A program made the position numbers and the translations under genes. Shown here one piece after another: positions 21,762 through 33,928 of a DNA stretch of 64,000 nucleotides. The notes beneath the pieces were generated by a model. The model was not told where the DNA came from. It did no database searches and was given only the letters and a program-made list of their open reading frames with translations. Each line of letters starts with the position of its first letter. Positions within the stretch are counted from its first letter, which is position 1. The DNA comes from Teratosphaeria epicoccoides (Eukaryota; Ascomycota; Dothideomycetes; Mycosphaerellales; Teratosphaeriaceae): the NCBI GenBank assembly GCA_021401465.1, contig JADDMT010000020.1, forward strand, positions 186,001 through 250,000, given 5' to 3'.

Positions 21762-24700
21762 ATGTCTAGAATACTACGAACTCGCAACTAACGCGTAGTA
21801 AGCACTAACCTAAGCGCCTGTAATAGCGAAGCTAGCCTAAGTAACTAGCCTGCAGAAGTACCCCCTACAAGTGACACTATATTAAGTAACAGTTCTGCTA
21901 GAGGCTAATTACGTAGCGGACAAGGTAATAGACCCCCTGCATAGGGACTACAGCTAACCCCGACTATTGACCTAGCCCTTGTAGCCATGATTGTTAATTA
22001 GGTCGCGAACTGCCTTGTAAACTAGAGCTAGAGCTATACCCCTTCTAGTAGCAACAACGGCGAGAATGACAAAGACGTCGCTATAAGTAGTACTAATGAA
22101 CTAGCGGACGAAGAAATCTAGCGGAATTTCATGCTAGGGACCCGCGAAGGTAACTCCCTAGCAGGCGCAGACTCTCTACGTATGCCTGCAAATCTAGTGC
22201 CTAAATTTAGGGCTATTGTAGGCTAACTAGGAGGCAGTCGTAACGTACGTAACCTGAAGCCGTTTAAGGGAGACACCTTAAAGGAGGCTCGAACTTTCTT
22301 ATAGGCATGTAAGGCAGTTTTTGTGCTTAACCTACGCGGATATTCTACAGAGGGCAAATAAGTTACCTTTAGTATAATGTAGCTTGAAGAGGATAAGGAA
22401 CCTCGTAACAATTAGCATAAGCGGTATAACCTTATACAGGTCTATGACAGAACGTATATATAGGTAGACTTTTACTAGTTCTATGTCGACTAGGTCAAGG
22501 ATCTAGAGAACTATGCCCTTACTATGTCTGTCGAGTATAAGAAGGCTAAGTAGGGGAAGGGACAAATAACCTCTAGCTTTGCTACCTACCTCGCTATACT
22601 CGAGAGACAGATGCTACCCTATACTAAGACATAACGCATGCGGCACTTACTTGTCAAACTTGATGATAATCTTTAGAACATAATCATGACTTTTCATGAA
22701 CTTCTGACAACTCGGCAAGACCTTATGTCTCTTACGACACGTATAGAGATTACCTTAAAGCGAAATAGGAAATTAGGTAGCGAGGATAATAAGCGTTTAA
22801 GCCCTAAGGACCTACTAAAGGGCCGCTATTATAAGCGCCCTAAGGGTCACGCCTAACGTAGTAGTTCATTCTAGAGGAGCAAGCCCTCTAAGCCTAAAGA
22901 TAGTAGCGAGAAGCCTCCGAGTAGCTGCTACATCTGTAGAGCAAGGGACTACTAGGCGGCTTGCTACCCTAAACGAAGTAATAGGAAGAAGGTAAGTAAG
23001 GTGTCTAAAACCTCCCTAGAGGGGAGGCGGAAGAAGGACAAGCCTAAGACAACCGAATAGCTACCGCGGGTATCTAAGCTATCTGTTACTAATAGTGTAG
23101 ACTCGTAGCCTGCCTAGCGCCTATCCGGTACGGTCTGAGTTAATAGCTTGCTTAAGCTAGTAGACTGTATGTTAGACGACCTTGTAGAGGTTAACGTGAT
23201 ACCCTAGCAGGTAATTATACGCCTTAGCTTAAAGCTAATCCTAGGAGCCCTACTACCTACTATGAAGTCCTTCTAGGGCAAAGGCGTAGTAGCTCGAGGT
23301 GCATATAACGTGCGCCTCTAACTCGCGGACTCCTCGGGAGAAGTGCGCGAGACTAACGAAGTCTTCTACGCTAAAGATGTTCCTAATAAGGAGCTCCTAC
23401 TCGGCCGCCCTTAGCGCTACAAGCAGGGAGTCGTTATTAATAGAGCTACTAACAATTAGTTCTATAGCTCTATAGGCGAAGTTCCTGCGGTAAGGATACA
23501 TGACGTACATAGCTTCTATAAGGACATGAAGAAGGTCTAATGCATGTATGTAGTCTACATACAGAACATTAAGGAAGACGTTACCCTTCTGCCTAAGTTA
23601 GAGGAATACGCCGATATTTTCGACGTAGAGGCTACGGCCTATGCCCGGGCCCTAGACACAGAACATGCAATTAACCTTAAGGAGGGTTACAATCCTCCGC
23701 ATTAACCTCTATACCCTATGTCGGAATTATAGCTTGAAACACTTCGAGACTACCTCTACAAGGCGCAAAGAAACGCGTGGATCTGACGAAGCGACAGCGA
23801 GGCTAGAGCGTTAGTTTTGTTTGTCCTGAAGAAGGATAATATACTCTGCCTATACGTTAACTATAGGGGCCTTAACGCGGTAATTTAGAAGAACCGCTCC
23901 CCCCTACTACTTATTAGCGAGACGCTTGACTGCCTTAGTCACGCCGCTATCTTCTTGTCTATCGACTTGAAGGACGCCTACTACTAGATACTAATCTGAA
24001 AGGGCGACAAGTAGAAGACTACATTCTAAACGTAGTATAGACACTTTAAGTATATAGTGATGCTATTTAGCTTAACTAACGTACTAGCAACGTTCTAAGC
24101 GTATATTAACTAGGCCCTAGCCGGCCTCGTTGACACCTGCTACGTAGTATATTTAGACGATATACTAGTCTACTCTAACTCGAAGGAGGAGCATATTTGG
24201 CATCTAAGGATAGTACTTAAACGGCTCCGCAAGTTCGCTCTATATGCAAACCTAAAGAAGTACTTATTCCTGACAGATAGGATTAAGTTTCTAGGATACA
24301 TTGTCTCTATAGAAGGAGTCATTATAGATGACTAAAGGGTTTCTGTAATCGCGGAGTAGCTGTAGCTAACTACTTACTAAGAAGTATAGGTGTTCCTAGG
24401 ATTTACTAACTTCTATTACAGATTCATACGATCCTACTCGAAGATCGTGGCTCCCCTTACGGCCCTCGCAAAGGGCGTAATTCGAGGAAAAAAGCTAGGG
24501 ATAGTGCCTTAGGAGGAGGCTTAGAGTAAAGCTTTCTCTAAACTTAAAGCAGCTTTTTAAACTACGCCTATACTTTAGCACTTTGACCTTACTACGAAGA
24601 TCCGAATAGAGACTAATGCTTTAAAATTCGTAATAGCAGCAATTATATCGCAGCTCTAGTCGCACGAAGGTAGTACGTAATAGTACCTAATTGCCTTCTA

Positions 24701-26726
24701 GTCGCGGAAGATGCAAGGCGCTAAGCTTAACTACAAGACTTACAACTAAGAGCTTTTAGCTATTATTGATAGCTTCAAGGAGTACTAACACTACCTCGAA
24801 GGCGTAGCGTACCCTATTAAGGTGCTTACTAACTATAACAACCTTCGTGGCTTTATAGGCATAAAGTAGCTAAGTAGTTAGCAAGCAAGGTAGGCGACTT
24901 TCCTTGCTAGCTTTAATTTCGTTATCTAGCATCGTTCTAGAAAGACAAATCTAGCTAACAGTCCTTCGCGACGACTAGACTATGACATTAGGGAGCAGGG
25001 TAACTAATAGCTTCTCCTTACGCTACAAACAAAGCTTGTAGTTTAGGGTAGCGATCTGTCGTTAGCTCCTCTTATAGGTCGACTACAGGTCTAATAGGGC
25101 TTTATGGCCTCTACTAGCGACAAACCCTCCTATCTAGCAGTTATAGCGACTATGTCTAGCTCGATCTATGCGGTAGTTAACTAGCTTACATGTAGTAAGC
25201 ATGTAATGTCTAAAGAACTATTTAAAGAAGTCTCGAGACTTATTTAGCGGTTACAAGAGCGAGAACTAGAGTTAATTAATGAGGGTATAGCCCTCTAGGA
25301 TACTACAGGTAGTCCGAAGTACTAGACTAAGTTAGGCGACTTGTAGTACTTTAATAGTAGGCTCTACGTACCCGCTAACTACATACTCTGTTTGTAGCTC
25401 CTCTGTATTTATCATGACAATGAACTTGCGGGCCATTTTGGCGCAGAGAAGACAAACGCGCTTCTCGGACGTAAATACTAGTAGCTGACGCTAGAACAGG
25501 ATGTCTCTAACTATGTCAAATCCTGCTAGACATGCTAGATTAGCAAATCTTGGCGCTATTGGCCCTATAGTAATGCTTAGGCGCTCCTACTACTAGAGAG
25601 ACTATAGCAAGACTTGACTATAGATTTCATTACTAATTTGCCGCTAGCAAAGTAGAGAGGCAATGTAGTTAATGCTATCCTTGTAGTAGTCGACTAATAC
25701 TCGAAGATAAATGTCTTCATCCTATGTACAAAAAAGTGCACAAGTAGCAAGCTTGCGCGACTACTTCGTGACGAAGTTATATGGCGCTTTAGTGTCCCCT
25801 AAAGCATCCTATTAGATCGAGGTTCTGTCTTTACTAGTAAATACTAGCAAGAATTTATGTTTAAGGCGCGTAATAAGTACCGCCTAAGTATAGCATTCTA
25901 TCTACAGACTAATAGTCAGACTAAACATATAAACTAGACTCTTAAGCAGTACCTTTAGTACTACTACGCTAAGAACTAGGATGCCTAGGCTAACGTAATT
26001 CCTATGGCGGAATTTGTAGTTAATAACAGCATGCATGCTACTATGCGCATGTCGCTATTTTAGATTCTTTATGGCTTTAATTTAGAGATACACCTAGAAC
26101 TGCCTTAGGACAAGTCTTCTGAGGAGAGGGTACTAGCTGCTGCGGAATTAGCGTAGCGTATGCGCGAGGTACATTTAGTGCTAATAGAACACTAGAAAAA
26201 GGCCTTAGAATCCTAGATTAAACATAATAACGCCTATGCTAACCTAATGTAGTATAGAGTTAGTATGAAGGTATTACTATTAACGAAAAATCTTAAGCTG
26301 AAACTTCTAAGTAAGAAGATGACGCTAAGGTTTGTCAGACCCTTCTAGATACGCGATGTAATAGGCTTGTAGGCATACCGGCTATCGTTGCTATTATCGT
26401 ATTATGTGTATAACGTCTTCTAAGTATCTCTACTTAAACTATAGGTACAGCGTAAGGGCGAAGAGCCTGCGGACCCGATGCTAGTAGCAGAAGAGAACGA
26501 AGAGTAGGAAGTCAAGAGTATTAAGGACAGTATACGGCGTAAAGGCGCAACGTACTATCTAGTAAAGTAGAAAGGATACCTACCTAAGTACACATAATAG
26601 GTTCTAGCTAAAGACTACAAGAACGCTCTACAAGCTATTCATGAATTCGAAGAGTAGAGGAGGCGTAAGCTAGGCGTAAGAAGGTTAATTCGTAGGAAGA
26701 TAAGAGTTTTAGAGCAGAATTCTTAA
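21762..26726 (+). pseudogene. Gyp1 copy 6 gag-pol (single frame, 1655 codons)
   Basis: One continuous frame from ATG 21762 to TAA 26724-26726, with no net frameshift but many TAG/TAA codons at Trp/Gln positions. Gag is followed by a zinc-knuckle-like motif (SCYICRARDYxAACYPKR, near 22921-22975). Then come a protease region without a clear D-S/T-G motif, RT with intact YLDD (about 24150-24161), RNase H, and integrase. The third catalytic residue of integrase is Lys (AAA, 25923-25925) instead of Glu. The chromodomain lies at about 26541-26670. A fused gag-pol frame and a chromodomain are features of Tf1/sushi chromoviruses. The polyprotein would make virus-like particles and integrate cDNA; this copy is dead. 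Confidence 0.88.
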
Positions 26727-26941
26727 CACGTGTATGTAGTACATAACGCGCGAAGTAATAACGAGAAGCAAACGCCCTACTTATACATCATTAATGCCTA
26801 AAGGTACACCTAGAATAAACCTAAGGAGAATAAGAGACATGCTCAGATTAGCTTCGTAGCTAATGCTTAGTGACTACTAGTCGAGGGCTTCCTGACTAAA
26901 CCCGAAGCAGAAGAGTCTTTCTTGTTATAGTCCGCTAGGGA

Positions 26942-28360
26942 CTACCTACTTCTATAGGGTCTACTAAACACCCTGAATCGACTAGGAGTAACGGGAGTAG
27001 CGACGCCACGAAGAGAGGCTAGTATCTTCTTCTTTAGTAGGTTGCAAGAGAGCTCGTCTTTAGAGCCTATAGTAGCTAGAGAGCTAGCGACATCCCTACC
27101 GCGCCTAGTCGCGACAACTACCTCATCCTTAGCATTAGAAGGCGAAGAGACTTAGGCGCGCTTGTAGCTGTCGCGCTTAGCCCTCGAGATCATCTTGTGC
27201 TTCTTGACATAAGTGTTAACTATATCATTAGACTTAGTGTCTCCCTTAGGCGCAAGTAGTATAGTAACACTACAGCGCGAAGGGATCACGTTAGGACTAA
27301 AGGTATCCTAGACGTCATCATCCTCCTTATCCTCAAAGATCTAGCCTAGAGGCTTGTACCTTAGCGTCTTAGCGAATGTAGTACGGATCGCAAGTAGGGA
27401 AGGTTTGGCTTCCTTGTCGCTAACCTTAATTTTGGCCCTAGCCTTCTTCTTCTTAGACAGTATCGTCAAGGCAGCGTAGGCAGCGGCGCTATAATGTGTT
27501 AGCTGTACGTACGCGACAGGATTCGAGTAAGTAACTTACGGCTTAGTCCTTAGGACTAGCCTAGAGGCAGGCTGCCTCTTAGTACGGGGCTAGGGCGTAG
27601 CCTTAGCGGCAGGAACAGTAAATTGCTTAATAACCTTCTTGCAGATTATCCGCGTCTTAAAGTCATCGTTAATAGAGGCAAGGGCCCCGAGTTGCTAACG
27701 CTAACAGCTAGTCGGATATTTCTCGACACTAACGTTAGCCTAGCGGAGAAGGTTAGCATTCATACTTAGAGGGTACCTGCACTATATGCGTACTATGGCG
27801 AAGGTCTCGACCTTAATAGTTAGCACCTTTAAGATCTTCTAGACTAAGTCTATAATTAGACCTAGATAATCGTTTTTGCCTGTTAGCAGAGAGTTAAAGT
27901 GAACACTGCTATAAGAACAGTTAGTAGTTACAGTGAAGCACAAGAGGGCGCCAAGCAGGTAGGCGAGTACCTCGTAGTACTTAGCCTGTAGCCTGTTTAT
28001 AGTCAGAGTACCTTTAGTAACCCCCTTGTCCTACATACTCTAGAAGTTATCGATGTTATAGCAGAGCTAGTTGTACTCGCTATATACCTCTTTAGGGAGG
28101 TCTTAGCATTTTTGATGCTTGCTATTATAGTTGACATAATTGCGGTAGATACTGCCCTTATTAAATCCGCTGACATAGATCTTAGCTACGCTTCGGTTAG
28201 TATAAGCCACGCATACCTCGCAGGTAGGGGACGCCTTACTAACACGCGGAGGAGAGATGTGTGTAGCTTAGCTGCTAAGGTTGTCAAGGCATTGTCAACA
28301 TAAGCGACAATCGCAGGTAGAGCGAGTAGTGTCGAACTTAGTCTGTAGCATATAAGCTAT
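26942..28360 (-). pseudogene. Gyp1 copy 6 antisense accessory gene
   Basis: Minus-strand frame of 473 codons with the start changed to ATA and the end at TAG. It is tail-to-tail with gag-pol, about 215 bp apart. The plus strand also shows a 63-codon open frame at 28112-28303, but that is the shadow of this gene's N-terminal part. Upstream, the minus strand keeps the TATAAAAAC box near 28513-28521. Function unknown; the product is Cys-rich at the N-terminus and basic at the C-terminus. Confidence 0.62.
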
Positions 28361-29149
28361 TATTACTAAGATGAGTTAATTGATCTTAATTGATTAATTG
28401 AAGAAGAAGAAGCTCCGGTTTAGACCCGCAGACATAGCAAGGCGCAGGCTAAGCAAAATAGAAGCAGAGGTCAATGTTAGTGTTTTAGAAAAGGAAGTTT
28501 AGGAAAGCGACGATGTTTTTATACCCTCTAATAGCCCCCCTGTTACCTACTATAACCGTTAAGCTAGTGACTTAAACTACATGCGCAGAGTACCTGCCTT
28601 TAGTTAACTTATAAGGGGACTAAATAATGTAAGAACAGATAACGCGGCTGTCATGCATGTGCGCTAACTATACTCGTGCTAGTCTACTAGCATGAAAATG
28701 TGACGAGACCCGCGCTAGGAGTACACTCCTGCTATTTCGAGCGGTACGCGTAAAGTGTCCGCATATATTCCTACTACCCTAAGGTTCTACGACACGTTCT
28801 TTATAGTCACGGCTAAATAGGGATAGCTAAGCTACTTGGCAAGGCTAGCGCGCATGCTCGCCCTACTATTTCAAAGATTAACTAAAGTACGTACTTGTAG
28901 TTTCCTGATATCTTGATCCGCATGTAGAGCGAAGGTATCACGAAGTAACCTAACATGTAATAGATTAAAACCCGCCTGAGTTAGCAGCCTTTGCCCTGTA
29001 CTTGCTACGAAGGTGTTAAGGTATACGCATGACACATGTTACATAGGCTATCTACCTATTTACTTGGCAAGGCTAGCGGCTACGCGGACGTTGTAGAAGA
29101 GACAGTTTAGGGGACTAGTGTTACTAGATTAACACTAGGGTGACCTCTT

Positions 29150-30648
29150 AACTAACTGACGCGCATCTATAGTCTTAAAGGCATCTTTGTAGTCAGATGA
29201 CTAATTCTCAGGAGAATTGGCTAGCTGTACACAACCGGCTAACAGGAAGGAGTAACTAGAGGTAGATGCCTTAACAGCGTAGCCTAAGAGGAACTACTAC
29301 AAGAAAAAACACCGCGCATAGGACTACTAGGTAGACCCTAAGAAGAACTAGAAACACCGCGCATAGGACTACTAGGCGGACCCTAAGAAGAACTAGAGAC
29401 GCTACGCATAGATCTACTAGATGTTAAACTCTCTTAGAATGCGCCTAAGGTAAAGGACGCCTTAGTCGAGTTCCTTAGATACGTCAGGCTACCTAAAGGC
29501 AAGCGCGGAGTAGTAGCCAAACTAGTCAGGAGTTAGCAACTAGAAGAAGGAGTAGCAGGAGTTGCAAATAGGTTGCCTTAGGCGACTAAGGTCATGCTAG
29601 ACTAAGTTAGAGGACATGATGCCTAGGGTTAATTAAGGTGTGTGTTACGATGAGAACGTAACGGCTAATTGCCATAGACATTTAAGTCAAGACTAGTAGA
29701 GCTACTGCCTAGAACTAGCAGTAAGTTAGTAGGGCTGCTGTAGGGACGCTTAGTACTACTATAGCTACAGCTGTAACTACTAGTAGTGTTAGTGACTCTA
29801 GAGTTCTTAGTCAGGTTAACGAACTCTAGAACACTAGGAGATTGCTAGCGCCTACTATCACTAGCTTAGGAAGAGGAGAAGCTATTACCTTTAATCTTAA
29901 TCAGGGCACTTCTAGTGTCCCTAGGACAAGAAGAGCGAGATTAGGCAGAAGAGCGACTAACTAGACAGTTAGAACTGTAGTAACAGGAGGTACTACAGTA
30001 ACTACTAACTAACAGGCCTAGGGCATAAGGGTTATAGAACTCGCAGATTCCTAGGTAGTTTGCGAAACTATAGTTAGTATAGGCCTTGCAAAATAGTAGT
30101 AAGTTACTACTAGTCGTAATGTAGTCCTAACTATGTCTATTCCTGTTCTTGTAGTTCTAGTAGGCTGTATTACTAGTGTGTACCTAACGATCCTTAGTCA
30201 TACCCGTAGTAATTGCTAGAAACCCGAATGTGTTCTTCGTAATGAAGCTAGCTCCTCTGAAATTAGGATAGTACTAAATCTTCTTAGTAAAGCGCTAACC
30301 AGACTCCTGAATGTGCTTAGTGTAAGCGCCACAGAAGGCAGGAGGAATCGACTTAGTGCTACCCTAGTAGGCAAGGCGGCAACAGATGTTAAAGATCCTA
30401 GTAACATCTTCGTAACCTAGCCTATAATGACAACTATCCCTATTAATTGTTACTAAAGGACTAGGATTTAGGAAACCTGATACCTACGCCTAAGATTAGA
30501 GCTAATTAATGTCGTTAATATTTAGCCTTAGTAGACTAAAGATGTCATCCCTGCTAGCTAAGTAGCTATGTACTAGACGATTTAGGGGCTAGTCGTTAGG
30601 ATCATTACTACTACTACCTAAGCTACTACCGCTAAAGCTAGTAGCCAT
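29150..30648 (-). pseudogene. Copia-like element 3 antisense gene
   Basis: A minus-strand frame from ATG 30646-30648 (MATSFSGSSLGSSSND) runs about 500 codons with TAG/TAA but no TGA that I found. It is Ser-rich at both ends and more globular in the middle (YRLGYEDVTRIFNICC, FRGASFITKNTFGFLAITTG). A TATAAG box lies about 135 bp upstream on the minus strand (near 30780). Placement just inside the 3' LTR, in opposite orientation, repeats the pattern of Copia element 1 and Gyp1. I do not recognise the product. The 3' end is uncertain; part of the overlapping plus strand could instead be a gag zinc-knuckle region. Confidence 0.45.
29310..29399 (+). repeat. Tandem 45-bp duplication
   Basis: Two adjacent 45-bp units starting at 29310 and 29355, beginning CACCGCGCATAGGACTAC, differ by a few transitions; a degenerate third start follows. 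In either reading direction the repeat keeps the frame. Confidence 0.85.
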
Positions 30649-31092
30649 GGAACTAGGACCGGGGTAAAGGGTCGCTATATTTAGACAGTAATCAAGTTAG
30701 TTAATGTCTAAAGGTAACAAGAAATCAAATTAGAGGTAGATGTAAGTAAGAAGGGGCTAGAGCGAAGATTTAGCGCTTCTTATAGCCTTACTAGCTTACT
30801 GCTACGTTACTAGAGTCCCGCATGTAATAGCGGTGACAATACTACGTGTGCTAGTAATAGCAGAGAAGCTTCTAGACATTCTATTCACAAGATTTAGGAA
30901 TGCGACTACATGCGACTAGTTACCTAGTAATTACAGGCTAGGAGTAGGAGTTATTCCCTTATTAGGAATTAACATTTATAGCTACAAAGACTATGACTAG
31001 CTAGTAGCTATTACTAACAAGGAACATGTAATGTCTAAGGGCGTATATAGATAAACGCTCGTGCGTAACACTAGCGTATGCCTAAGTAGGAG

Positions 31093-31280
31093 TGTTAAAT
31101 TTAGTAGTCACATGCTAGTAGGAGAAAGGATCAGCCTAGGCCATAAGGAGCCTCAGGTAACACCTAAGTTATACGTGGCCTTAGGTAGTGACTAAGACTA
31201 GTTAGGTGACCCTACATTCTTAGTAGAGGTAAGAAGAATCTCTTCTTACCTCTAACTAGGACAAGATGCAATACTTAACA
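31093..31280 (+). repeat. Copia-type LTR (188 bp), 3' LTR of element 3
   Basis: Perfect TGTTA...TAACA ends, with TGTTAAAT at the left and CTTAACA at the right. No second copy of this LTR was recognised in the window. Confidence 0.7.
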
Positions 31281-32765
31281 CATATATGTATAATACTAGT
31301 ACCTAGTTAGTACCTCTTTAGTTACTACTCCTAAGTGTAATTCAACCGTTTGTTTTAATATCTACTATAATTTAAGGCTCTACTAGTATTAAACTTGCTT
31401 TATATTAATGCCTCTAACTCTGTAGTTTATGCCTTAGCTTTAACTCTACTTAGTTACTTGCTTATACCTATTATAAGATGTTACTACTATACTATCCTCT
31501 AATTAATATTATAATAACCTTCTACTACTAGTACTTATACTATCTCTTTGTCTATATACTACTAGCTATATAACACTATAGATATCTATTTATCTACAGC
31601 TCTATTAATACTATTAACCTCTAAGTACTAGTATTTATAGCTCTATATACCCTATTATCTATAGTACTCTACTAGTTATCTAATAGACATATTAGTAATC
31701 TACTTGACTCTTTATATTTTAAGGGTAATCTCCTCTTAATTCTTGCTATTATCTACTATCCCCCTAACCTAGTCTTTCTATAATTCCTAATTAATAATAG
31801 GAGGTTATAGTATTACTCTAAGGTACTAATTATTTAATTTGACTAAATATTAACTATGCTGTAGTAGTTAGAAGATAATGAAGCTAGAAAACATCTAAGT
31901 CAAAGTTAAAACTCTAAAATTACTAGTAAGCGCATGCTTAGTACATCTAACGCATAGTAATAGACAGGGCCTATAGTATGCTAAGGGTAGTATACTAGAG
32001 TATGTTTGGCTCTAGTACCCCCTAATAGTATTAACTATATCACTATAATTAGACTGTAATTAGACAAGCACAAAATAACGCTAAAAGTTATCTGGTGTAA
32101 TTAAGGTAACTAAAAGGGGTCTAATGCAAAGTTAGGTCTTAAGCGTCTACATTAAAAGTAGGAATAGTAACAATACAGGGAATAGCCCTATGATACTACC
32201 CTGTATGTAGAAGTACTATATTAGCATCTATTGTTTAAATAGTATAGAATAGTAAGGGAACTTGACTAATATTAGCAAGCTTAGCATTATGTTAAGGAGT
32301 AGTAAAGGCTATAGCTTCTTTGCCTATACTAGAAATTACTCCTATGTCTACAAAGCTAAGCAACTACTTAATAACGCTAACAATTAACGTAGAGGAGTTA
32401 AGATAAAAGGGGTACATAGGGTTAACTAATCTAGAAGTAGCGCTATAGTCTAATGTATTACTACGCGCTTAGTTTAAGACTAGGGCAAGATTAACACTAT
32501 CATGCTACTAAATTACCTTATTCTCTTAGCAAGCAGAACTACTAAGCGTCCTACTACCCTAAAAAATGCTACAAAGTCATTACTACTAAGCTTAGTAGTA
32601 CATATCATGCTATAGCTACTATTTGTAGGTTAGTAGTAGTCCTAGTGTCATACTTGCTGTCTAAAGGCAGAGACCTATGCTAGCAATTTAGCTTACTGTC
32701 GAAGTCCTCTAGACAAGAGAGGCGTTACATAGCGACAGCTTATCTATAGCGCCCTTATAGCCTTG
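31281..32765. other. AT-rich mutated DNA, no gene seen
   Basis: Very TA-rich. No coding frame, LTR ends or tandem repeats were recognised. It probably represents degraded repeats between the Copia-like LTR and the TTCGC target site of Gyp1 copy 7. Confidence 0.6.
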
Positions 32766-32770
32766 TTCGC

Positions 32771-33130
32771 TAATATAGATGTATATGCTATATAATATGG
32801 AAATATCTCGTAGTGTGACAGAGTAATCCGACCTTTTAGTAGGTACAAGACAGCACTGCTTTCTGCTTATCGCAGAGGTGGCGCTAAGGGTGCTTATAAC
32901 CCCTGACGCTCCTTAATTAGGGAAAGCATGTCCGAGCCTAACCCCGTAGGGGTACTATAGGGTCAGCGACGTAGGGACGTCCTACGTTGACAACTAATCT
33001 CTCTTAGACGACATATAAGCTAACGTATGTACGAAGGACCCCCTTGCTATATGTAGTAGGGTCACTACATGCTAAGGGCAGGCATTAGAACCTATGCGGT
33101 TCTAATGGCCCCCTAGTATTAACCGTATCA
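32771..33130 (-). repeat. Gyp1 3' LTR of copy 7
   Basis: On the minus strand it starts TGATACGGTT and ends CTATATTA. It carries the unmutated AGAAAGCAG motif (complement of 32856-32864). Confidence 0.93.
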
Positions 33131-33144
33131 CTACCTCTCCTCCT
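33131..33144 (-). promoter_or_regulatory. Polypurine tract of Gyp1 copy 7
   Basis: Minus strand GGAGGAGAGGTAG immediately upstream of the 3' LTR, the expected plus-strand primer position. Confidence 0.75.
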
Positions 33145-33765
33145 ATAAGGATGTCCCTAGCCTTACTAAGTAATACACGCGGAACGTATAGGGTATAGGA
33201 TGTAGCATGCTTATACTACGTAAGGGTAAATAGGTAGATAGCCTACGTAACATGTGTCATGTATACACCTTAATACCTTCGTAGCAAGTATAGGGCAGAG
33301 GCTGCTAACTCGGGCGGGTTTTAACCTGTTACATGTTAGGCAGCTTCGTAACACCTTCGCTTTACATGCAGATCGAGATATCAGGATACTATGAGCATAT
33401 ACTTTAGTTAATCCTTGAAATTATAGGGCGAGCATGCGCGCCGGCCTTGCCAAGTAGCTTAGCTGTCCCTATTTAGTCGTGACTGTAAAGAACGTGTCGT
33501 AGAACCTTAGGGTAGTAGGAAAGTATGCGGACGCTCTACGCGCGCCGCTCGAAACAGCAGGAGCGCGCTTCTAGCGCAGGCCTCGCTACATTTTCATGCT
33601 AGTAGGCTAGCACGAGTACGGTTAGTACACATGCGTAACAGCCGCGTTATCCGTTATTACATTATTCGGTCCCCTTGTAAGTTAACTAAAGGTAGGTACT
33701 CTGCGCATGTAGTTCGAGTCACTAGCTTAACGGTTGCGGTAGGTAACAGGGGGGCTGTTAGAGGG

Positions 33766-33773
33766 TATAAAAA
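33766..33773 (+). promoter_or_regulatory. TATA box of the Gyp1 antisense gene
   Basis: TATAAAAA in a GAGGGTATAAAAACCTCG context, 163 bp upstream of the ATG at 33929. The same box is found in copies 2, 6 and 8. It is a promoter separate from the LTR promoter and on the other strand. Confidence 0.65.
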
Positions 33774-33928
33774 CCTCGTCGCTTTCCTAAACTTCCTGTT
33801 CTAAGACACTAACATTAACCTCCGCTCCTATTTCGCTTAGCTTGCGCCTCGCTATGTCTGCAGGTCTATACTAGAGCTTCTTCTTCTTTAATCAATTAAT
33901 TAAGACCAATTAACCCGTCTTAGCTATA

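Larger units (their letters stand above)
21353..29064 (+). mobile_element. Gyp1 copy 6: complete except 3' LTR
   Basis: Has the 5' LTR, primer site, gag-pol and antisense gene. It breaks off at 29064, about 80 bp short of where the polypurine tract should be, and the 3' LTR is absent. It is inserted in Copia integrase sequence; GGTAA at 21348-21352 would be its left target duplication, with the right partner lost. Confidence 0.9.
29065..31280 (+). mobile_element. Copia-like element 3, 3' end
   Basis: Ends in an LTR with TGTTAAATTT...ACTTAACA ends (31093-31280). CCTAAGTAGGAG directly before it is the same polypurine-like word that precedes the Copia element 1 LTR. The LTR sequence differs from that family. 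Upstream lies an opposite-strand gene (29150-30648). No RT was recognised in the retained part. Confidence 0.6.

Noticed and set aside
28112..28303. Plus-strand 63-codon frame (similar ones at 2807-3043, 33941-34186 minus, 48648-48893 minus) as a separate small gene
   Set aside because: In all copies it lies opposite the N-terminal part of the antisense accessory gene. The opposite frame is far longer and has a promoter and ATG in the best copy, so these are its shadows.
29280..29420. Copia gag zinc-knuckle on the plus strand (YYKKKHRAxDYx followed by DPKKN, duplicated)
   Set aside because: The spacing from the His toward a Cys fits, but the upstream Cys pair does not. The overlapping minus-strand frame is longer and starts with an ATG and TATA box. 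Kept only as an alternative reading.
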